In this document: positions 1 to 15,000 of the stretch, one piece after another
Numbering within the stretch: the stretch's first letter is position 1
Layout of the letters: every line of letters starts with the position of its first letter
Assembly (NCBI GenBank): GCA_020746105.1
Contig: CM036620.1
Location: 28,412,118-28,476,117 of the forward strand
Direction: 5' to 3'
Source: Trogon surrucura
Lineage: Eukaryota; Chordata; Aves; Trogoniformes; Trogonidae
Length of the DNA: 64,000 bases
The notes under the pieces: generated by a model
What the model was told of the DNA's origin: nothing
The model's input: only the letters and a program-made list of their open reading frames with translations
The model's database searches: none
Translations under genes and position numbers: made by a program

Positions 1-3000
1 GGCTTAAGGTAGTTTAAGGATTTTCTTGATGCTTACACCGATATCGCAGTGGCACACGCTTTATACTTCACTACTATTTTTTACATCATTTTTATAAAGA
101 AGATTTAAAGCTCTAAACCATAGCCTAAATATATATTAAAAAAAGTCCCGATGTTATATATCTTAGAAAAATCACGGCAAATTTCGGCACCAGCTTCAGG
201 CCTGTAGTTTTCTATTTCACGTAACTGGTATGATTTGAAATACTAAGAGAAAAAAACCTCATCTTATTAGCTAGCTTGTCTGTCTCCCAGGATACATTCT
301 CAGAGTCAGGATGCAAAGTGTTGACACTTCGGAAATTGCATTTTATTCTCGTAACTGGAGCAGAATTATTTCAGCAACAGAGATATGAGAAACTCTCCCA
401 GCTCCCACATCCCATCAATGCTAACCAAGCACTATCTGCAGGAGCTTCATCAAGCCGAAGTCTGTACCTCAGCTGCTCCTTAGCACCTGGGGTCAAGATT
501 ATTGGCAGTAACTGCTGATTTCTTTGATTGTTATCATGCTTGGGGATGACGCTCTCCTTTCATGCCTGTCATCACTTAGCAGACAATAGCAGTTAATTGT
601 AATTAGTAACTATCACTAAACCCGTGCCAAAAACCAACTTGACTTCAGATTTCTGGCTGAAATGCTAGCAGCATGTATAAATTGCACACATTTCTCTGCT
701 CCTTCCTCCCCAAACCAGGGAGACTCTCCACTTTTCTGGACAGGACCAACTAGAGGATCCTTAGTGTTTGTGAGAGGTAATGTGATGCTAGAAGAAAAGA
801 GGAGGACAATAAAAGGACCTAGATCTGGTCTGCCTTTTCTCTCCCAGTGTATGTTCTATGTGACTGCAGCTCACTGAGGTGGAGCAGGCAACTTTGGAAG
901 GGATCTCCTGCATCACTGTCTCAGGGTTTTTTGGTTCTTCCAAACTGCAACCGTAAGTAAGGCAGCGGAGACTTCAACCCAGTTTCCAAAGGAGAAATGT
1001 CAATGTGGTGAATTATCACAACTAGTACCAAGTATTTTCTACAGCCTACAAGGACAAAAGCAGCTCAGGGGATGTGCAGTGCAGGATTTAAAGTGCATCT
1101 GCCCTGTGCAATGACTTATGTGTTGAAATGTCTCGGGGCATTAGCTCAGGCAGCCACCATGGGAGGAACAGGGTAATAGTCCAACTCACACATCACCTAC
1201 CAAAGGCCGGCTAGCCGGTAAGTGACATGGACAGCAGTTAGCGTCAGCAACGTACACTTGAAGCACCCTGGCAGTACAAAAATAACTGTCATTGTGTAAT
1301 TAAAGCTTCCCTTCCCTCTTTTTTCCATTTAGGAAGTATATTGGGAAAAACGTTGTGATGCAGCTGGAGTGGGAAACAGCTGCTGAGGCAAGTAGCAACA
1401 CCGGCAGTCTCAAAGAGCTGGAAAAAATGGAAATGAAAGATGGCAAGAGCAAAAATGTTGTGAATGGTTCGGACTTAAAAGTACCTGACAAAATACCTCG
1501 CAGGGATGAGAATCCAGTATCTGCATTGTAACTCAAGTATCACTGCCTCTACAGATTCACAGTTCGTTCAGAGGTGACTGGGTTTACTCAGGATTTCCAT
1601 ATCACAGTGGGAAAGCTATGGTGTATGGCTGGTTGTGAATGGATTCCTAGCTAAAATATCAACCTGGAAACAGTACAAGTCAAAGTTCACACAGGTGGTG
1701 TCTGGACCACCGGAGATACACTTGAGTGGCCTTGAAGCTAGCTGTGTGCAGGGAGTGCTGCAGCCGATGTAAGATGTCAATCAACTCGTTTTTCTAAATT
1801 TAGTCAGAGGCAAGAAACCTACAGCAGGCTGGGAACTCTGCGGTGGGGAGCAGCCTCTTGTTACTCTTGCTGCTTCTGGCCAGATGTGAGTAGCACTTCT
1901 CCACCCGGAATGTTGATATCTCCTGGAGGATTTTCTCACCCTCTCCCATGCCAAGCACTTTGAGACTATTGCCATATGCTGGCTCAACAGCCTAGTGCTG
2001 ATTGCCCAAGGTGGTGCCACTCCCTCTCTCTTTAGCCTTATTGAGAACATAAAAGAGAGAACTCCCATCCTCCTCATTACAACCCACAGTGTGGTGCCCT
2101 TAAATAACACCTTTTTTGTATAGGTCTAATTGGCCAATATATAGTAGCTGTTATTGGTTCTTTGACTACTCCCACAGCACAGCACACTGGGCGTACACGC
2201 ATATAATTTATCATGTCAAACTCGTTTTCTTTTACATGGTATTGTTCCTGCCTTTCTTTTTCCAGAGAGTTATTATTCTGCATGAGTTTCTTTTGTAATT
2301 AGGTGGCTTGGTTGCCATTCCCAGCTCTGGAAAAATGACAAAAGGAAAAAAAAAACCAATGAAAAAGCCACCTCCTCAAATTGGTTTGCATTCAGCAGGG
2401 CTGCCAGCCATTTGCAGAGACCAGCAGATGTCAGCCTAAATTGAAAAATGGAAAAGAAATACTGTATCATAATGTTAGCATCTCCCATGCCAGATGGGAG
2501 CCTTACACAACATGGCAGGAGCAGTTAGCCGACAGTGGTTAAAATTCAGCGTCGGAACAAGTGCAGTTATGCTGCACGCACCAATAGTGTATTTTGATTA
2601 TAGAACTTAATTGTATCATAGATCAATGATAGTTTAATTTATGAGGATTGATTTTGTTAATTCAAGCAGTTCAAAAGGCACTGTTAAAGCTTCAGTTCAT
2701 TTAACTGTATCTGACTTAAGCTTTGCTCATGCTATCAGAAGATAAATGACTGTATATAAACTAATACCTTCACCCCCCTATTTGTATATTTATTCCAGCA
2801 TCTGTCACTAAGTGTGAGTTACATTTAAATGCAAAGTGTTAGTTGGGCAGGATACAGCATTGGGCTTTGAATACTTAAGATCCTGTAACAAAAGCATCCC
2901 ATGATGTTGCACATGTACATTTACTGATTCTTCTGACGTTTTGTTATTGCCATATCCCTGAATTTCATAACAGATAATGGTTGCACTCCAACTAAATAGC

Positions 3001-6000
3001 AACAGGACAGTTATGAATGCTGTGTCAGATATAAAAAAAAAGGGTGGACAAGCCTAACCAAGACATAGTTTATGCAGAACACAACTTACAATGTATGGTA
3101 CACAAACCTGACATCCAACACAAGCAAACATCACGTTAAATTTCTGGGAGATTCACAGGACTCCTTCCTGAAGGTCCAGATCACAAAGTCAGGGTTTACA
3201 TGAAAACCTTAGCACTTAGAACTGATATTTCCCACCAGTCCACCACACACACATTTTGTATCCCTGGTTTTTCAAGCAAAAGATCTGAGAGTTAGAAAAT
3301 CAGACAAACAAAATCCTCCCCTCCAACAAATAAAAAAATCCACAAAAAAAAGCCCAACCAAGAAGCACAGTGCATTTTTTGAGCTCTGAGAATTCTCACC
3401 CTAAATGCAAAAGCAACTTCCTGAAACACGTCAAATCACAGGGAGGGATTGGTTTGTCACCTTTAGATAGACTTTCCTTTTTCAAGGATAGTCTTCGTAT
3501 GTTCACCTTAATTTCACACTGTTTTTTCTTTTTCCTCTGCTTAATCTTACAAAATCAGTCAATACTTGCTCCACTCTTGTGCATTTGTGATGAGCCAAAT
3601 CTAAGCAAGATGCACCCTGCTGCAACCTCTGCAATTTACAGTGAGCCTGAGTAGACTTCTGTCATTACAACCAGGGAATCAATAAACACTGGGTTTCACT
3701 CTTTGTTTCAATCTTTAATCCCATACTTATCCTGTATCACTTGCAATGGAACTGGGGGAAGGAACAGAATCTTAGAATATCTCTATTCAGAAAGAACCCA
3801 CATACTGATGTTATGGGGAAAAAAAAAAAAAAAGGAGAAAAAAAGATGTATTTTTCTACAGAGACCCAGTGAATCAGAAAGACTTCACCGTGTGACAAGC
3901 ACGAACTGTACAGAGATGCTGGAAAAACAAATAAATCATCTTACTGTCAACAAAGTGTCATATCATGGGAGACTGCAAAATGGAAAGCTTTTCTAATATC
4001 TATTCTGATTCAACAGCACTGGTCAAAAAGACAGAGAAACAGAATCATATCTATCACTATTAATTCTGTGTTGTAATGTTAGAGGAAATTCCTTTTCCCT
4101 CTACCCCCTGTCATACCAGCTCCTCAAGCCATCTTTTCTTCACCGGTTTTGAAATCAGTTAAACAGTGCTGACTCAGACCATCTGATGATTTTCTGAGCT
4201 TTTGGAAAGAATAGCAGAAAAAATTCATTACCCAGTTGACAACCATAGCATTGCCAAAAACACAAGGTACAAAATGAAGTCAGAGCACAAAGAGAGAATG
4301 TCACACCGGGAAAGATTATCCCACAAATTGCAAATTGCATTACAGTAGCAATAGCCAATAAAAGGGAAAAAAAATGCAAAATCAATAAAAAGGCGCAAAA
4401 CACATTTTTTTTTGGTGTGTTCTTATCTGGCCTCTGTCTATTTGATTGTTGACAATTAAAGCCAGTGCACCCACAGCCAAGTGGCTCCGGGGATCTCTCA
4501 AACTGCACAAACAGAAGGTGCATCCAAGCTTTCCCCAGACAGGGCAGCCTTCGGCTCTTCCCCAGGCCACAGAATCCCAAACCTGCTGTTCAGGGACTCT
4601 CCTGTCCCCTTGGATGAGAGAGCAGGATGTACTGGATCTTCATGTTTCCTTTGGTAGTTTTGGGGTTTCTCAGATAGATTTCCTCTTAACTGGGCAGGTG
4701 TGAAGAGGTGATTGAACAAATCTGAACTCCCAAAGGGATGTTGTGTCTCCCCTTCAAACAACCATGAAGAACTGTTCTTGTTTCCTGATGAAGGCTCCCC
4801 CCCACATCTCCCAAGCCCTGAAAGTAGTAAACTGAAGGCGACAAAGCAGAGCAGGAAGGCTGATCATCTCGAAGAGTTTTCCTGTTTGAGTTGAGACTCT
4901 TTTTACAGAACAACTTTCATGAGTCCTACTGTTTCACCATTCTTTTTCAAGATTTACCTCAAAACATCATAATTTTCCACGCCACCTCCCCAAGACTTAC
5001 ATTATCTCTCCCTTTCCAACTTCACGTAACACTGTCTATAACAGCATGATATAGTTTGCAAAAGGAATCAAGCAGTAACAATTTGTAATAGGTTTGTACA
5101 GAATAACACAAGGACATATTGATCTGGCTTGAAAAAAATAAGCAATATATGAAATCATAAAAAACTTCCAGTCCTTGTCCTCGCGACATTAAACCAGCAA
5201 AATTGATGTAAATGCTTAATTTTAGTCAAAGGGCTGTGCTGGGTGAGTAGAATGACACTGTCTGCTAAAGAATGGCTTGAGCCACATGGAAAGAAAATCA
5301 GGGGTAGGACAAAGATACCTTCTCAGTGTCTCTCCCGCTTTCTTTTATTTTGCTCATTAGCTGGACTCATTCCCCCTTCCATGAGAAGACCTGAATCTAT
5401 TTTGAAACATGCCTTGAGCTGAACTTTAGCCCTCTGGAAATCACACAGATCCCATGAATGGATCGCTGCCCACAATATTTTTTTCCCTTGTATTTCCTTT
5501 TTTTCTTAATGCTGTTTTTTTTTTTCCCCTGTATTTTTCTCCTCTGTTTCCAATATCTTACTGCTTTCCAGTTTTGGATGCTCTCCTCCAGCAGCCTTCA
5601 ACTCACAGTGCATCTTCGTTCCTTTTCCCCGTGAGGCTTTTCCGTCAACGCCGACTTCTCTCACTAGAGTAATATGTTTTCTTTCATCATTATCAGGATG
5701 CATCTCACATCTAGGCTGTTAAGTTGGGGGTTTTTTATTTATTTTTATAGGTTTTTTTCTGCACACTCTCAGCATAATTTCTCCTTTTCTTCCACTTCCA
5801 TTTTCTGGTGACATTCCCGGGCTCAGATCCTGCCGTGCAGCCACCTGTTAAGGAAGCAGAGAGCAGGAGCTCTCTGAGGAACAGACTCTCATATTTATCT
5901 GTTCAGCACCAAGTTACAGTGGTGGGCAGGTGGTGCACAGCTCATCACGGCACAAGCACAAATGTAGTAGCAACGTTACAACCATTTAAAGGACACAGAT

Positions 6001-9000
6001 CCTGTAGGAGAGAGAAATCGGAAATCTGAAACAGAGCCACATGGCTATCAGAGGAACGTAAGTGAACTCTTGACAGTGTAATTATACTCACCAGAGCACT
6101 CAAAAATAATTGCTGTCCTTAAGAATCAAGCTGCTTGTTTTAATCTTAATGAGAAAAACTGTTTCGGATGGTATTGGCACAAAGGAAGGAGAAGCCAAAC
6201 AAAGCAAGATGCTTTCCTTTTGTTTTCATTGGGTTTGTCTTTAGGTCTTGAACTGTTACCCTTCTGTACATCTGCCCAATACAATAATTATTAAATTAGC
6301 AACTGTAAATCTCAAACTCATTCCATATGGTCAGATAAAAAGATCATGAGGACATATGTGTGATAAAGACGTTTAATTCGAAAGGTTTTAGATTTGCAGG
6401 AATATTTGGCAATTTGTGTAAATCTGGCAACATACGAGTAAATCAGAACAAGTTTCCAAAGCAAAATGTCACTGGTTTTTGAAAGATTATAGCAATCCAA
6501 CAATCTGGATAGTTTTGTGGAGGAATTGAGTTCACAGTTCCTAGGAGAATAGAGGGAAGCTTTGTGACTTCAAAATGGGCAATTTAGATCTGCCAGCTGC
6601 AAGGAGAATTAGTCTTGTAGTGCAATAGAGTGTGAAAATGAGGGGATTTTTTTAAAAGGGTTGCAACTGTTTCTGTAAAAGCATTTTTGTATCCATGTAT
6701 TTGAGCAAAGCTTTTTGAATTTTAAAATGTTTAGCTTCAAATGTTTTGGGGACTCCAGAGGAATAGATAGTTTCAAGCTAAGTGTTTGAAATGCTGTGAC
6801 AAATAGTTCCACTCCAACAACAAAGTATCGGACATCAAAGTGATCCCAGGAGGAGAGGAAAACAGAATCATTCAATGTCTTTTAAATTACTTTTCACAAT
6901 CAAAATGCATAAAGCCATGTATGACACCAGATTAGGAGCTAAGGTCTCTGTAGTTGTCAGTGAGTATAGCCTTACTGAAGTTAGTTTTTATGCTGAGAGA
7001 CATAGAAGTCTCTCATGTACCTTCAGTTCTGTGTGAAAGCCACAATCTAGGAACTGTTCCCGTTCACACCGGTTCCAAGCTGAGTGTCCCCAAATGGGGC
7101 AGGGAAACCCAGGCTGGTGAGATGGAAATTGCAATTGCAGTCCCCATGTCACAGAAAGAGACAAATCTGCCAGAGCAGTGGGAAAAGCTATTCAGGTGGA
7201 ACCTTGAAGGGAAGCTACCCCAAAAGGAGAATTTAATTTTTTAGGACCCACATGGGTCATCTTTCTGGGAGTGAGTGAAGCAGTATGTTCACAGACCAGA
7301 TCCTAAATATGTGCATGGGAACAGTCACATTTGGAAAGTTCGTAAGACAAAACAGACCAGAGATCACACAACACACACCCTTAAAATCAAACACAAAAGT
7401 ATACTGAGGTGGCAGATAAAGGCAATTCCTTTTACACTCACAGATTATACAAATAATAGGCTTTGAAGGCAAATTCCCAAGCATTTGATAAATAAATCGG
7501 TGAATCATCAGTGTAACAATGACGGTGGCATTTATGTTGCACGCTGCCTGCTCCAAAGAAACACAGAAGCTCAGAGCAGCACAGGTGTAAAAATCAAACC
7601 TTCATGAGATTTCAAAGTGTGTCTAGAATGAACTGGCAGGAAAAAAAGGGAGGTTAAAAGTGTGATAATATATGGGTTTCACTACAGGAAGAGTGAAATA
7701 CTGCAGAGATACTGCCCACTTCAGAGGTGAACTACAGAGATCAGTTCTGTCAGGTTCAAGAGGCAGGTCCAAGAACAGCAGCACTTGCATCATGCTGTCG
7801 TCAGCACATACGAGCACATGGCTGGTGCTATAACTCTGCAGAGAATACTCATCATGCGGGGAAAGACTGAAACCCAAACAAAAAATTCTCATTAAAGGTA
7901 TTAGCTGTGAAGGGGATTCATAACCAAGCTGTTATTGCCAGCATTTTTGAAAAATAACTGCGTGAAGAAAAGTCGTGAATTGGATGGCGATGAAAGATGA
8001 ATCCAAGACAGTCCTTTTACCACCAGACATCATTATTTTAGGCAATAGTTGAGAAACAAGAGCTGTCCAGTTTACAAAGACGGCAGCATAACTGGTTATA
8101 GCAACACATTATCCTGAGACCGGTGATCCACCCTAAGTCAGTGGCTTAGGAGCAAGTTACCAGTGTTCATTTTGACACATTCTTCATAGATGGAAAACAC
8201 ATGGCTTTTCATAGTCATTGCACGGGTTGCAGGCTGTGAGGCTCATGACCATATTTTACAGCAACCTGAAGGTGAAAAGGTACAAACACAACTGGAGACT
8301 AGCAAGAAAACTTGAGCAGGAACCTGGCTTTTAACTTGTCAACGCTGTCAGGCCCTTCTCCAATATTTCAACATTTTATATGCCGGCTGTAAATGTTAAT
8401 TTGCTTCTGTCAAACATATTGCTCTTTGCAACACTGTTGCAGTAAAGTACCTGCCATGCACATGTTGCTCCACATAGCTCTATTCCATCAGACAGGGAGA
8501 GTGACACACACACAGTAAAAATCACTAAATGGGACTGGGTTTTTAGCTAGACCCAGGACAGATATTTATTCATTGCTATAACCACCTAAGCCTGAAATTT
8601 TAAAAACTTTACCGCCATAATACTGACACTAGCACTGCTCTCTATCTGCAGGAAGAATAGTCTTCCTCCATATTACAAGCTTAATACAGTTAGCACAGCT
8701 AAAGGGCTACAAAACCAACTCCCCATTTTTAGCTTCTTTCAATATACACTGAAAAAATTTTTACAGTCTATCTTGGGATTTTTAACTGCAAAATGTAATC
8801 TCATTATTTTCTTAAACAAGTATATTTGTAATAGGTACTACCCAGCTTAAATTCAACTGAGCAGTTCTCATTTAAATGAGCTGTTCTCATTTAGATAAGG
8901 ATTCAATTTCTTCCACAGTAAGTCATTGCAGAAGTGTATTCAGAATTGTATGCAGCTGACATCAGCCAATTTGACATGAGATAGACACTTCATTCAGTGA

Positions 9001-12000
9001 GTTTATTTTTATCAGTGCTCATAAGCCGAAGGAAGCTCCATAGATAAACTTTTATGCATAAGCTGGAGTCAGGCTTATTACATACTTATTTGTAAGTTAT
9101 AGCCCAGTTCTGATCTAGTTCTTGCAGAAGGCACAAGAGGAGCTGAGATTGCCTAGAGTGCCCTGGATGCTCCCAGTTTAATCATGTTCTTCCCTCCATT
9201 CTGTTTTAAGGTAGACATCAAAACTTTACTTGTGTTTAAATGTTTTAAATCTAATTTTACAGACCTGTATGTCTTGCCACACACATTCTTTGTCTTCAGT
9301 AAATAGGAAGAGGTTTTTATCAGCACAGAAGAGAATTTTCCCCCTGGCTCAGCAGTAGTAAAAAGCTCTACAAGTCTGTCCTGTACTCTGGGCAACAAAT
9401 TCACATACCAGCTCTTGACTAACTCTTCCTGCACTGTTTTTAATTATTATCTAGTTTTAACTGTCCTCTTCCATGTTTGTATCTTTGAACCTGCTTCTAA
9501 TATTTCTTGAAAAAAATAGATCAAGGTCTACCTGCTGGTTACATCCTTCAGCTGGGTAACCAACAGTGTATCTTAACCTGAAAGGATCTCCAAGTATTTT
9601 TATAACATGTTAATTATTTTTCTCTGCCAGTACAGAGACTTTGATGTAGACACATTGTCTCATTAACAGTCACTGGGAAAATGACCTCAGAGACCATAAT
9701 TTGCAGATAGAGGTATGAAATGAGCTACCAAATGAATGGTCAGATTGTATATACTCATATAAAAAAGGAAAAACATGCCATGAAATGGTGTGTAGTTTAA
9801 AACAAGGGATCACTAGACAGCTTCTCAACCACATGCACTTCTCCTCTAACAAAAGTGTACAACACCTGGTTGAAAAGTAATTTCTCCCCTTCAGCTTTTC
9901 CTGTTATTGCCTGACAGGGGGGGAAAGTGTCCATGGACAAACGACAACAGTGAAATACTAAGCTTGTGTACAAATAGACTGAAAGAATACTCCTTCCACA
10001 TGAGCTTTTGGAATTTTTGTAGTGTACTACAACAGAGCTAAAATGACAGCAATTGGGGTGCCTGTAGGACTTAGGAAACTGAAAATAATTTTTAAAAATT
10101 TGTGCTTATTTTATGGCTCATTCTCAAAACCAGCAGAGAAGGAGAAAGAAATGCAGGGCGGGGGACAGGAAAGGCTGAGAAAAGGCAGGGCTGTGGTTCA
10201 GTTCAGAGTCATAGCGAATGCACACGGGTGTGGTGAGAGCCTGAAAAACACGTACTTGGGTGCACCTCGCACGGGGCTTCCCAGGAGCAGCAACTCAAGC
10301 TTTCAGCCTCCAGTGAAATCTGTAGGGAGGATTTGTACTTGTGTGCTCATAATCACGCACCCATCGAATAAGCTTCATATCACACCGCAGAGGTGAAGTC
10401 CCACACTGAAACATGGAAATTGGTTTCCTCTACAACAACTCCATGGGGAAAGTTAGTTTCTAGTCTGAAATAATTCATATTTAAGCCCTTCTATGTCATA
10501 AGGGAGACTGCTGTAAAAGCTCACCTTTCATATAGCTCCTCTCAGCTGGGCATCCTATTTGTTGATGAACACTCTCCATTACTGGTTGAATGTATCAAAA
10601 TAGCTTAGTTTTAAAATATTTTTTTTCCCTTCATTCTTGTTTAGGAAGGCATATCATTGTTATTTATGCATTTTCTTTAAAGCTTTCAATTGTTTAATTT
10701 TGCAGATGTTTCCTGGGTAAAAAACCAACATGCAGACTGTTTAGTATGTAATTGTTCATAAGGTACATCGAACAAGCAAAAGGGTAAAAATTCATTTTTT
10801 GCTTTACTGGGTACAAACAGGGCCTGTGTTATTTCCCTGGCTTATGCATCTGTGTGCCTTTCTTTCACAATTATTTAAGGGTCTGAACTTTCTTTCGGGA
10901 AAATGACAGTATGTATCAGTTAAGTCAAAGTCCAAACCTATGCAAACCAGACAAGGCAACAGACAAATTGACAGGTGAACCTAGATCTGTATCTTCTGTT
11001 CTAGAAGCTAGAAGACAGGAGTTCCTCATAGGCCTCATCATATTTTTCTTTAGTTCACACAGATAACTCAACGTGTAAAAGCATGACTTTTAGCAATTTT
11101 TGACCAAGGTTGGCTGTATTTAATGCATTGCCGATGGCATTCCGTTTTTTTCTTTGCTACATTTTAACTTCTAGTGAGATGTCTCTCCTTTTTCTGTAAG
11201 CTATAATACCTATTTTTCCAGAATTAAATGTATTGTGATAGTGCGTAAATATTAACAAGCTGTAGTAATGCCCATGTGTTGAGACCAAGGTAATAGAGTC
11301 ATCAACTTGGGCCCTAGAAATTTTGATGAAAACCATACTTGAGGTCTACCCTGTACTTCTAGAACATGTCTAAATGCTGAGCCTGAAAATTTTCTCTTGC
11401 TTGTATAAGCTGATAACGACATTTCTTTGTCAGGAAGTAATTGTAAACAATTTTCTCAAGTGTGTTTTTTCATTTCGGTAAGTAGCTGTAAGTAGCCTAG
11501 CAATCGATGGCTGAAGGGTTTTTTTGTTCCCTTCCAAGGGAATTTGCAGAAAAGTCAGGCAGAGCTGAGGATAATTCTCTGTCTAAACATCTCCATCACC
11601 TTAGTAATTGTTTTTTTTAATTGCCACCCTTCTTGACTTTGCCATTAGATAAGAAGGAAAAGTGCTCAAGCAGAAGTTTAGTGTCGAATGTGTGGTTTCA
11701 TCTGAGACATACAAGCCCCCATCACACTAAATCTGTGTGGATATGAAATATACCGGTTTCCAATAACAGGTTCAAAGAAGTTTCAAAAGGTGTTTGGTAT
11801 TTACAAAAACCATCTGAGCTCTTCAGATAATTTGTATGTTACCTCCCAACTCCTGCAGATCTGAAGAGCAAGCTTTCTGGAAGTATTTGTACGCTGTTTG
11901 TAAACAGCCACGGTCTGTTTTGTTTGCAACTTGCATTTTCTAAGATAAGAATCTTCAACAGCAACCACCACAATGAATATCTCCAGCAACACTTCCGTTT

Positions 12001-15000
12001 GTTTACATGTAATATGTGAATGCAGAAGACTGCTTTCAGCTAGCAGCCACCACAGATTTCTGCGGGTGGGGAAGCAGGGCAAGGCAGTTCATCATGAGCC
12101 ACTGTGTTGGTTGTAACAGAGCTATAGCAAGTCCAGCTCGGAAGCAGCTTACTGATACGGTTTTCTTGCCAAGCGCTCTTGACTGGAGTCCCATCTAAAG
12201 AGGGTGTTTCGTTATATCTCACTCTCGGCAATTCTCCTGCCTTCACTGCTATCATGCGAAAGGGAGAACAGCAGCTTTGCAAAGAGAAATTTACTACGAT
12301 GGGAGTTCTACTCTATATTTTAAATACGAAGTGCTGATAAATACTTTTCATAGGACTCTGCTGAAAATGGGATTACACCAAGAAGATTTACTAAGCACAG
12401 AAACTTACTCCTCAATAGATAAGAAGGATTCCTGTCTCCTGCTTTTGATAACATTCCAGTATTGGAACAAGAGTATGGGCCTCGGCTTTCTAGCAGTCAG
12501 CTGAACATAGAAAGATGTGTGGCTTAAGCAAATTAAAACTCAATGAAATAAATGTGAAACTATCTAACTCTGTGATATGCCTGAAGGGGTTAATGAAACC
12601 CATGGAGCTGCTAGGCAATATTACCTGCACTCGGGTACCAGCCACCAGTGGAAAGTGTGTAAAGTGACAGCGTACATCTTTGTTCTTTGTAAATGGCTGA
12701 AGTGGATTTTTTGGTTCTACTTTTGTTTTGTGTTATTTTGCACTCCTGTGCTCACCTGCTCGAATTTAGCTGCCAGAAAGATTCAGTTCTGCAGCTGTCT
12801 CAAAGCACTTGCTATCCCACTGTCACAGGTATTTAATCATCGAATACCCACTGATTTTGGTGGGGTTTAGCTGCAGTGTTGCTTCTAATAGAGGCATTCA
12901 GGTCAATGCCTGAATCCAGAAATAATGGATTTCTTCCCCCTTGCTGCCAAAGTAGATGCTATTATCTCAGAGAAATAAAATAATTGAACAAAAATATCCC
13001 AGGTGTATGGACAGACCAGCAATACCCATAAGTCAGCATGAAGCAGGCCTGTGTTAGTAGGGAAGCTTGTCATGAATGGGAGCGAAAGAGGGTTGTGCTG
13101 GCTATTCAGCTCGAAATGGTATGTGAGGAAAATAAACTGCTGATCTCAGTATGAATGCTAAGTGTATGAGGGGCTGGGGAATGCATTCAGAGATAACTTG
13201 GTTGGGTATAGGTGAGGAGACGATAATGCAAGCTCTGGAGTAAATTGCACGGGCTTGTTAAAGCCAAACCAGACAAAATGTTGCCATGGTTATTAAGTCA
13301 CCCCCCCCCCAAAAAGAGATGACTGCTCACTCTGAAGTACAAAGCCTCAGGATGGCTTTGTGGTCCCTCGCAAGGACTGGGGGTAGAGATGAGCACTCAG
13401 ATCTGCTGCTTGCTGTCATTAGGGAATGCAAATCAGAGTGTGGAAATGAAAGCAGAGGGGTGACAAGGTGCCTCAGGAAACACCTTTCCTGGTTGATGAC
13501 TGAAAAGTTCTCCTGGGAATTCAGACTGATTGCTCTCTATTCTGCATAACGGGTAGGCTGACTGATTTTATTGATCCTCAGTTATTTTTCAATATTGTTT
13601 GCTTTGTTAGTCCAGGCAGCCCATGAACATAGTCACAAGCCCGTAAAATAAACCTCAGTGGCCAACGCAAACCTATCTTTATGGTGAAGAATGTGCATTT
13701 TATTTTTTAACAAAAGAAAAAGACAAGTACATTTAGTTTTTGCACATCCAAGGTGAGATTTTAATGGATTATCACATGGTATAAAAAGAGGAGTGTACAT
13801 TTATTATATTTTGAAGTTTTAATCTTTTAAGTAGCACACTGAGAACAAGCTTTAGTACTATGTGACATTACAAAAAAGATTTCTCTATGTGATATTCTTA
13901 CAGATGTGGTTTTAACCAGAATTCTTACCCTACTCCAACGGATTTGGAGTTTTGTGAGAATAAAGGAGCAAAGAAAAGAGGAAAGAAAACCAGTACAAAG
14001 ACATAGAAAGTATCTGACTGGCAGAGGAAAATAATGTCTGTGAAGATGAGGACCCAGCTTGAAGAGTTTAGTGGCAAGGGCAGCAAGGGCGAAGAAAGTC
14101 ACATTAAAACAGAGATGCAGTCTCTGGTCGGTCATTTGAATTTCATCGGCAGAGTAATTTTCATGCCATTTAGCCATAGCCACAGCAGGAATAAAGAGGA
14201 CTAAACACATTAAAATGACAAAATCAATCAAGGATGGATTGGGGCTTGAGGTCATTATATCTGATAAAATACAATGATACGGTAGGCTGCATTAGTGTCG
14301 TATCAAGGATTCTGAGTGTTTTCAGGAAAATATGGTATGCAACAGGAAGAAGGTCTGTAGTACACTCATTCTGGGTTTGTAGCATATTATGAATTCTTCA
14401 GGTACAAAGAAGAAAGTATTTCTGCTCTTAAAAATGCCAGAACAAATATACAAACAACAGCAAAACATCCTGACCTGTTAACAAGATTTGCAGTTGCCCC
14501 TTAGAGTAGTGGCTCTGTTGTTCTGTTGTTTTTCTTCTTCAGATCCTTCAAAGAAAGATAGAATATTTTAACAACTATTTATGTGCTGCAAGACCTCCTA
14601 ACAATTAATTAGTGGATTTAAGGCCTCAGAAAACAGACTCCAATTGAAAGCTTTGATTAATTCTCACTTGCTGTCGTTCACCACAAGCCCCGACAGGATT
14701 CCCCCCTGAATCTGGGATCACGCTGACCGGTGCTGCATGCTCCTGTGGTTTGGGCAGTTGGCGCACAGAAGCACACGCTCAAAGGCACGTCTCAGGATCG
14801 CCGATCCTGGAGAATGTGCATGTCAGTTTTGGGCAACGAAGTGTAGCTTTACACTCCTTAGGAAAGCTGTTCTGGATTATCTTGTTTGGCACACACAGCA
14901 CAGGAGAATTTGGTCATGTCGTGCACACTCATCTCAAGACCTGGTAAGGTACATTAGCAAAGTAGTGCTAGGAACAGAGATGAAGATTTTCATGTATTTT

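Noticed and set aside
4155-4580. 141-codon minus-strand frame
   Set aside because: No start or splice context, low-complexity hydrophobic composition and no known family. This length is expected by chance in 64 kb.
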